Source of the DNA: Empedobacter stercoris
Lineage (GTDB): Bacteria > Bacteroidota > Bacteroidia > Flavobacteriales > Weeksellaceae
DNA: 34,510 nucleotides
Assembly (NCBI RefSeq): GCF_965137335.1
Contig: NZ_CBCRZD010000028.1
Reading direction: 5' to 3' (one strand)
Numbering within the stretch: position 1 is the first letter of the stretch; the number at the start of each line of letters is the position of its first letter. The position numbers and the translations under genes were made by a program. The notes under the pieces are model-generated. The model was not told the origin of the DNA, did not search any database, and saw nothing but the letters and a program-made list of their open reading frames with translations. Shown piece after piece: positions 32,072-34,510 of the stretch.

Positions 32072-33075
32072 TATTTGATTTTTTCTGATAACTCTAACAT
32101 ACGATTAATCGAAGCCAATGCTTTTATACGCAAACTTTCTTCAATTTGTATTTCTGGTAGTTCATATTTCATACACAAATACAACTTTTCTAACGTTGAT
32201 AATTTCATATAAAAACACTCAGAACAATTACACGATTCATCTTGAACCAAAGCTGGAATCAACTTCTTATTAGGTGCTAATTTTTGCATCTCATGTAAAA
32301 TTCCTTCTTCTGTCGCTACGATAAATTCTGTCGCTTCATTTTCTACTACATAATCCAACAAACGAGAAGTTGAACCAATAAAATGAGCAAATTTCAATAA
32401 ATCTTCTTGCGCTTCTGGATGAGCAATTAATTTTGCTTTTGGATTTTCTGCCATTTGTTGCGCAATTCTTTCCAACGAAAAAGCCTCATGAACGATACAA
32501 GCGCCATCCCATAAAATCATGTTACGCTTACAAACCTGATTTAAATAACGCCCTAAATTACGGTCTGGCGCAAAAATAATCTCTTGATCTTCTGGCAACG
32601 AATTGATAATCGCTTCTGCATTAGAAGAAGTCACAATAATATCTGATTCCGCTTTAACACCTGCATCACAATTGATATAACTTACCACCATCGCATTTGG
32701 ATGTTGCTCTCGCAAGCCACGCAAACCTTCTGCCGAACAAGAATCTGCCAACGAACAACCTGCTTTTGTATCTGGAAGAACAACTTTTTTTGAAGGATTA
32801 AGAATCTTCGCAGCTTCTGCCATAAAATGAACACCACAAAAAACAATCATATCAGCTTCTGTTTTAGCTGCTGCTCGAGCTAATTGCAACGAATCGCCTA
32901 AATAATCTGCTAAATCCTGAATTTCACCCGATTGATAATAATGCGCTAAAATTACTGCATTTTTTTCTTTGCGTAATTTATTAATCTCTGCAACTAAATC
33001 GGTTCCTTTCGGAATTTCTATATCCAAATAACCCTTATGCTCTAACTTTTCTATCGCTTGTTCTAATGTCTTCAT
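32071..33075 (-). CDS. nadA: Quinolinate synthase A
   Basis: A 334-residue Fe-S enzyme condensing iminoaspartate with dihydroxyacetone phosphate to quinolinate. Conserved parts are AVILAHYYQSGEIQDLADYLGDSLQLARAA, MAEAAKILNPSKKVVLPDTKAGCSLADSC (first cluster cysteine), FAPDRNLGRYLNQVC, WDGACIVHE (second) and DESCNCSECFYM (third). Its maturation would depend on an Fe-S carrier such as the Mrp/NifU pair elsewhere in the window (inference). It starts 19 bases after the stop of the C1 peptidase gene with no terminator visible, so it may share its transcript. Confidence 0.98.
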   Translation of the reverse strand: MKTLEQAIEKLEHKGYLDIEIPKGTDLVAEINKLRKEKNAVILAHYYQSGEIQDLADYLGDSLQLARAAAKTEADMIVFCGVHFMAEAAKILNPSKKVVLPDTKAGCSLADSCSAEGLRGLREQHPNAMVVSYINCDAGVKAESDIIVTSSNAEAIINSLPEDQEIIFAPDRNLGRYLNQVCKRNMILWDGACIVHEAFSLERIAQQMAENPKAKLIAHPEAQEDLLKFAHFIGSTSRLLDYVVENEATEFIVATEEGILHEMQKLAPNKKLIPALVQDESCNCSECFYMKLSTLEKLYLCMKYELPEIQIEESLRIKALASINRMLELSEKIK

Positions 33076-33094
33076 TTTATCGTTTTGTGTATTA

Positions 33095-34213
33095 TTATTT
33101 TATTCCTAATTGCTTCTTTACCTTTTCTGACAAAGCATCTTTGTGTACTGTAAAAGCAATTGATTTCATTCTAAAAAAAGGTTTAGACATGTAAATATGT
33201 CCATTATTTCCTAAATTTTCTGTTCCCCAAGAATTTTTCACATCATAATATTGATTTCCTAATTGATCTCTTAAAATTCCTGTGATATGCATCAAATGGT
33301 CATCTTGTGTTGACAAATCCTCGAAAGCTGCTTGACGTTCTTCTGCAGAAACCCATTTTTCTGGCAAAATTTCCACAAAATAATCAGATTCTAAACCTTC
33401 TGAAGGCCAAACGGCTAAACCATGCTTTTTAGAAAACGTTTTTTCTGAAACATCTGTATCAAATGCAGCAGTAAATCCATTGTATAACGCTTCATCTAAC
33501 ACTTTCATGTATTCATCTAATGGCAAATTGTAGTACGAACCATTCGAGAAATTATCTGGCACTTGTAAAATAAATTGAGAATAATACGGTGCTTGTTGAA
33601 ACGATGTAAGTGTAACATAATCGTCTGGATTAATTTTTAAGAATTTCGCAAATTCCTGTGGTGTATATTCTTTTCCTTCGAATTTAAATACTGTTGGAGG
33701 AACACCTAATTTTTGATTTAATTTTTGATCGAAATTATTTTTCCAATCAGTTGTTAAGTATTTTTTTGGATTCTTTACAATCGAATCTAAATCTGTTTTT
33801 AATTCTTTTACCAGTAATTCATGGTTATGTTTAGTTTCTGTGCCAACTGTAAAACCTGCGTACACTTCGTTTGGAACTAAACCATTTTTGCGAACAGAGT
33901 TCAATACATCATGTGATAATCCACCTTCACTAAATTGAGCTTTCCCTTGGCGATAAACATAATTATACGCTTTTACTGGATACGTAAAACGAACATTGTA
34001 CATCTCTGATAAATCGACTTTTTTACCCGTTATACGTTTCACTTCCGACTCTAAAAAAGAGACCGTAGAAAATGACCAACATGTTCCTGTTTTTCCTTGC
34101 GAAATAACTGGAAGTGCCGAATTATTAACCAACTCTTTGAATTTGAATGGACTTTCTTGTGCTGATGCTAATGCACTGACTAATGCAAAACTTGCAAGGA
34201 TATATTTTTTCAC
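33095..34213 (-). CDS. Secreted C1-family (bleomycin hydrolase/PepC-like) cysteine peptidase
   Basis: A 372-residue peptidase with papain-like signatures: the catalytic cysteine in SQGKTGTCWSFSTVSFLESE (Cys45 counting from the GTG start), a late histidine in HLMHITGILRD and the asparagine in VKNSWGTE. This Q..G.CW/H/N order fits the C1B aminopeptidase-C/bleomycin-hydrolase group. A signal peptide (KKYILASFALVSALASAQ) predicts export, unlike cytoplasmic PepC. The GTG at 34213 is chosen because it begins the signal peptide and lies just downstream of a TATTTTTG promoter element; the longer TTG-started frame from 34294 crosses that element. Probably the first gene of the pepC-nadABC cluster. Confidence 0.9.
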   Translation of the reverse strand: MKKYILASFALVSALASAQESPFKFKELVNNSALPVISQGKTGTCWSFSTVSFLESEVKRITGKKVDLSEMYNVRFTYPVKAYNYVYRQGKAQFSEGGLSHDVLNSVRKNGLVPNEVYAGFTVGTETKHNHELLVKELKTDLDSIVKNPKKYLTTDWKNNFDQKLNQKLGVPPTVFKFEGKEYTPQEFAKFLKINPDDYVTLTSFQQAPYYSQFILQVPDNFSNGSYYNLPLDEYMKVLDEALYNGFTAAFDTDVSEKTFSKKHGLAVWPSEGLESDYFVEILPEKWVSAEERQAAFEDLSTQDDHLMHITGILRDQLGNQYYDVKNSWGTENLGNNGHIYMSKPFFRMKSIAFTVHKDALSEKVKKQLGIK

Positions 34214-34234
34214 TTTGTGTTTGTTTATAAAACT

Positions 34235-34242
34235 CAAAAATA
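34235..34242 (-). promoter_or_regulatory. -7 promoter element for the C1 peptidase (and perhaps nad genes)
   Basis: Minus strand TATTTTTG, an exact TAnnTTTG, 21 bases before the GTG start at 34213. A -33 TTG at suitable spacing was not found. Confidence 0.45.
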
Positions 34243-34510
34243 AAGTTATTTTATGAAGATTTGGTTGAAAGATGAAGAAAGTTAAAAATGACAATACATC
34301 ACCTCGAGTGATTTTAGTTTCGATAGAAAAGAAAATTGTATGGAGAAAGAGGTATTAAAGCAATTCGTCAAGTTATCGAAACGTTAAAAAAGATGATTCA
34401 TCATTTTAAACACTCCTTTAGATTTGAAATTCTTAAATTGATACAAAAAGAGAATGTGTTTAAGTACACTATTATCACTCAAAGTTAAAAACTTATAGTT
34501 CGATTCAGAC
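34243..34510. other. Right-edge region without a recognisable gene
   Basis: Two tiny plus-strand frames occur (34340-34387, 15 residues; 34393-34488, 31 residues beginning MIHHFKHSFRFEIL). Neither resembles a known protein. A nine-base inverted repeat GTTTCGATA/TATCGAAAC flanks the first frame (about 34318-34326 and 34374-34382). It could be remnant or non-coding DNA. Confidence 0.3.

Noticed and set aside
1..34510. CRISPR array, prophage, restriction or other defence island
   Set aside because: No regularly spaced repeats, integrase, phage structural or defence genes were seen; only an IS end indicates mobile DNA.

Overview
The window looks like a low-GC chromosomal segment of a Bacteroidota, most likely class Flavobacteriia and plausibly family Weeksellaceae (Empedobacter/Chryseobacterium-like; genus is inference). 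The evidence: two SusC-free TonB-dependent receptors, PorT-type barrel and DUF3127/DUF3108/DUF4833 proteins typical of the phylum, almost no Shine-Dalgarno sequences, and repeated TAnnTTTG -7 promoter elements, twice with a well-spaced TTG/TTTG at -33. Apart from the end of an insertion sequence at the left edge it reads as ordinary chromosome, with no phage, integron or CRISPR.

Left to right. 1-98: outer end of an IS3-family (IS150-type) element with the first 18 codons of its orfA. 117-1809 (-): SprT-like metalloprotein and mannose-1-phosphate guanylyltransferase. 1863-3995 (+): MlaE permease, MlaF ATPase and an outer-membrane barrel protein. 4070-6155 (+): TPR membrane protein, lumazine synthase (ribH), acyl-ACP thioesterase. 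6216-7187 (-): NlpE-like lipoprotein and ndk. 7359-7886 (+): unknown membrane protein. 7899-11841 (-): promoter, SAM-I riboswitch, TonB-dependent receptor and APC amino-acid permease, the most interesting unit here. 11866-14179 (-): membrane protein, pabB, pabC. 14255-14827 (+): nitroreductase. 14881-15895 (-): SRPBCC pseudogene and DinB-family protein. 16030-18316 (+): Mrp-type ATPase, NifU-like protein, DUF3108 protein. 18370-19458 (-): aat and a DUF3127 protein. 19576-19657 (+): tRNA-Leu(UAG). 19963-22928 (-): GNAT-like protein, DUF4833 protein, unknown membrane protein, DedA. 22979-25612 (-): ldcA-like carboxypeptidase, upp, yraN, second DedA. 25705-28221 (-): second TonB-dependent receptor, preceded by about 530 bp of AT-rich non-coding DNA. 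28756-34213 (-): secreted C1 peptidase, nadA, nadB, a secreted TonB-C-terminal-like protein and nadC. The tail after 34213 has no convincing gene.

How the genes work together. nadA-nadB-nadC encode the complete aspartate-to-nicotinate-mononucleotide route, joined by three one-base TAATG stop/start overlaps, with an unexplained exported protein inserted in the chain. pabB and pabC make p-aminobenzoate for folate. Mrp and NifU are iron-sulfur carrier functions and could serve NadA, an Fe-S enzyme (inference). The S-box leader predicts that the first TonB receptor and its APC permease are expressed when S-adenosylmethionine is low, so they are best explained as outer- and inner-membrane halves of a methionine (or methionine-precursor or methionine-peptide) uptake route. 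Most convergent genes share bidirectional hairpin terminators, some reaching into stop codons, so the region is tightly packed.
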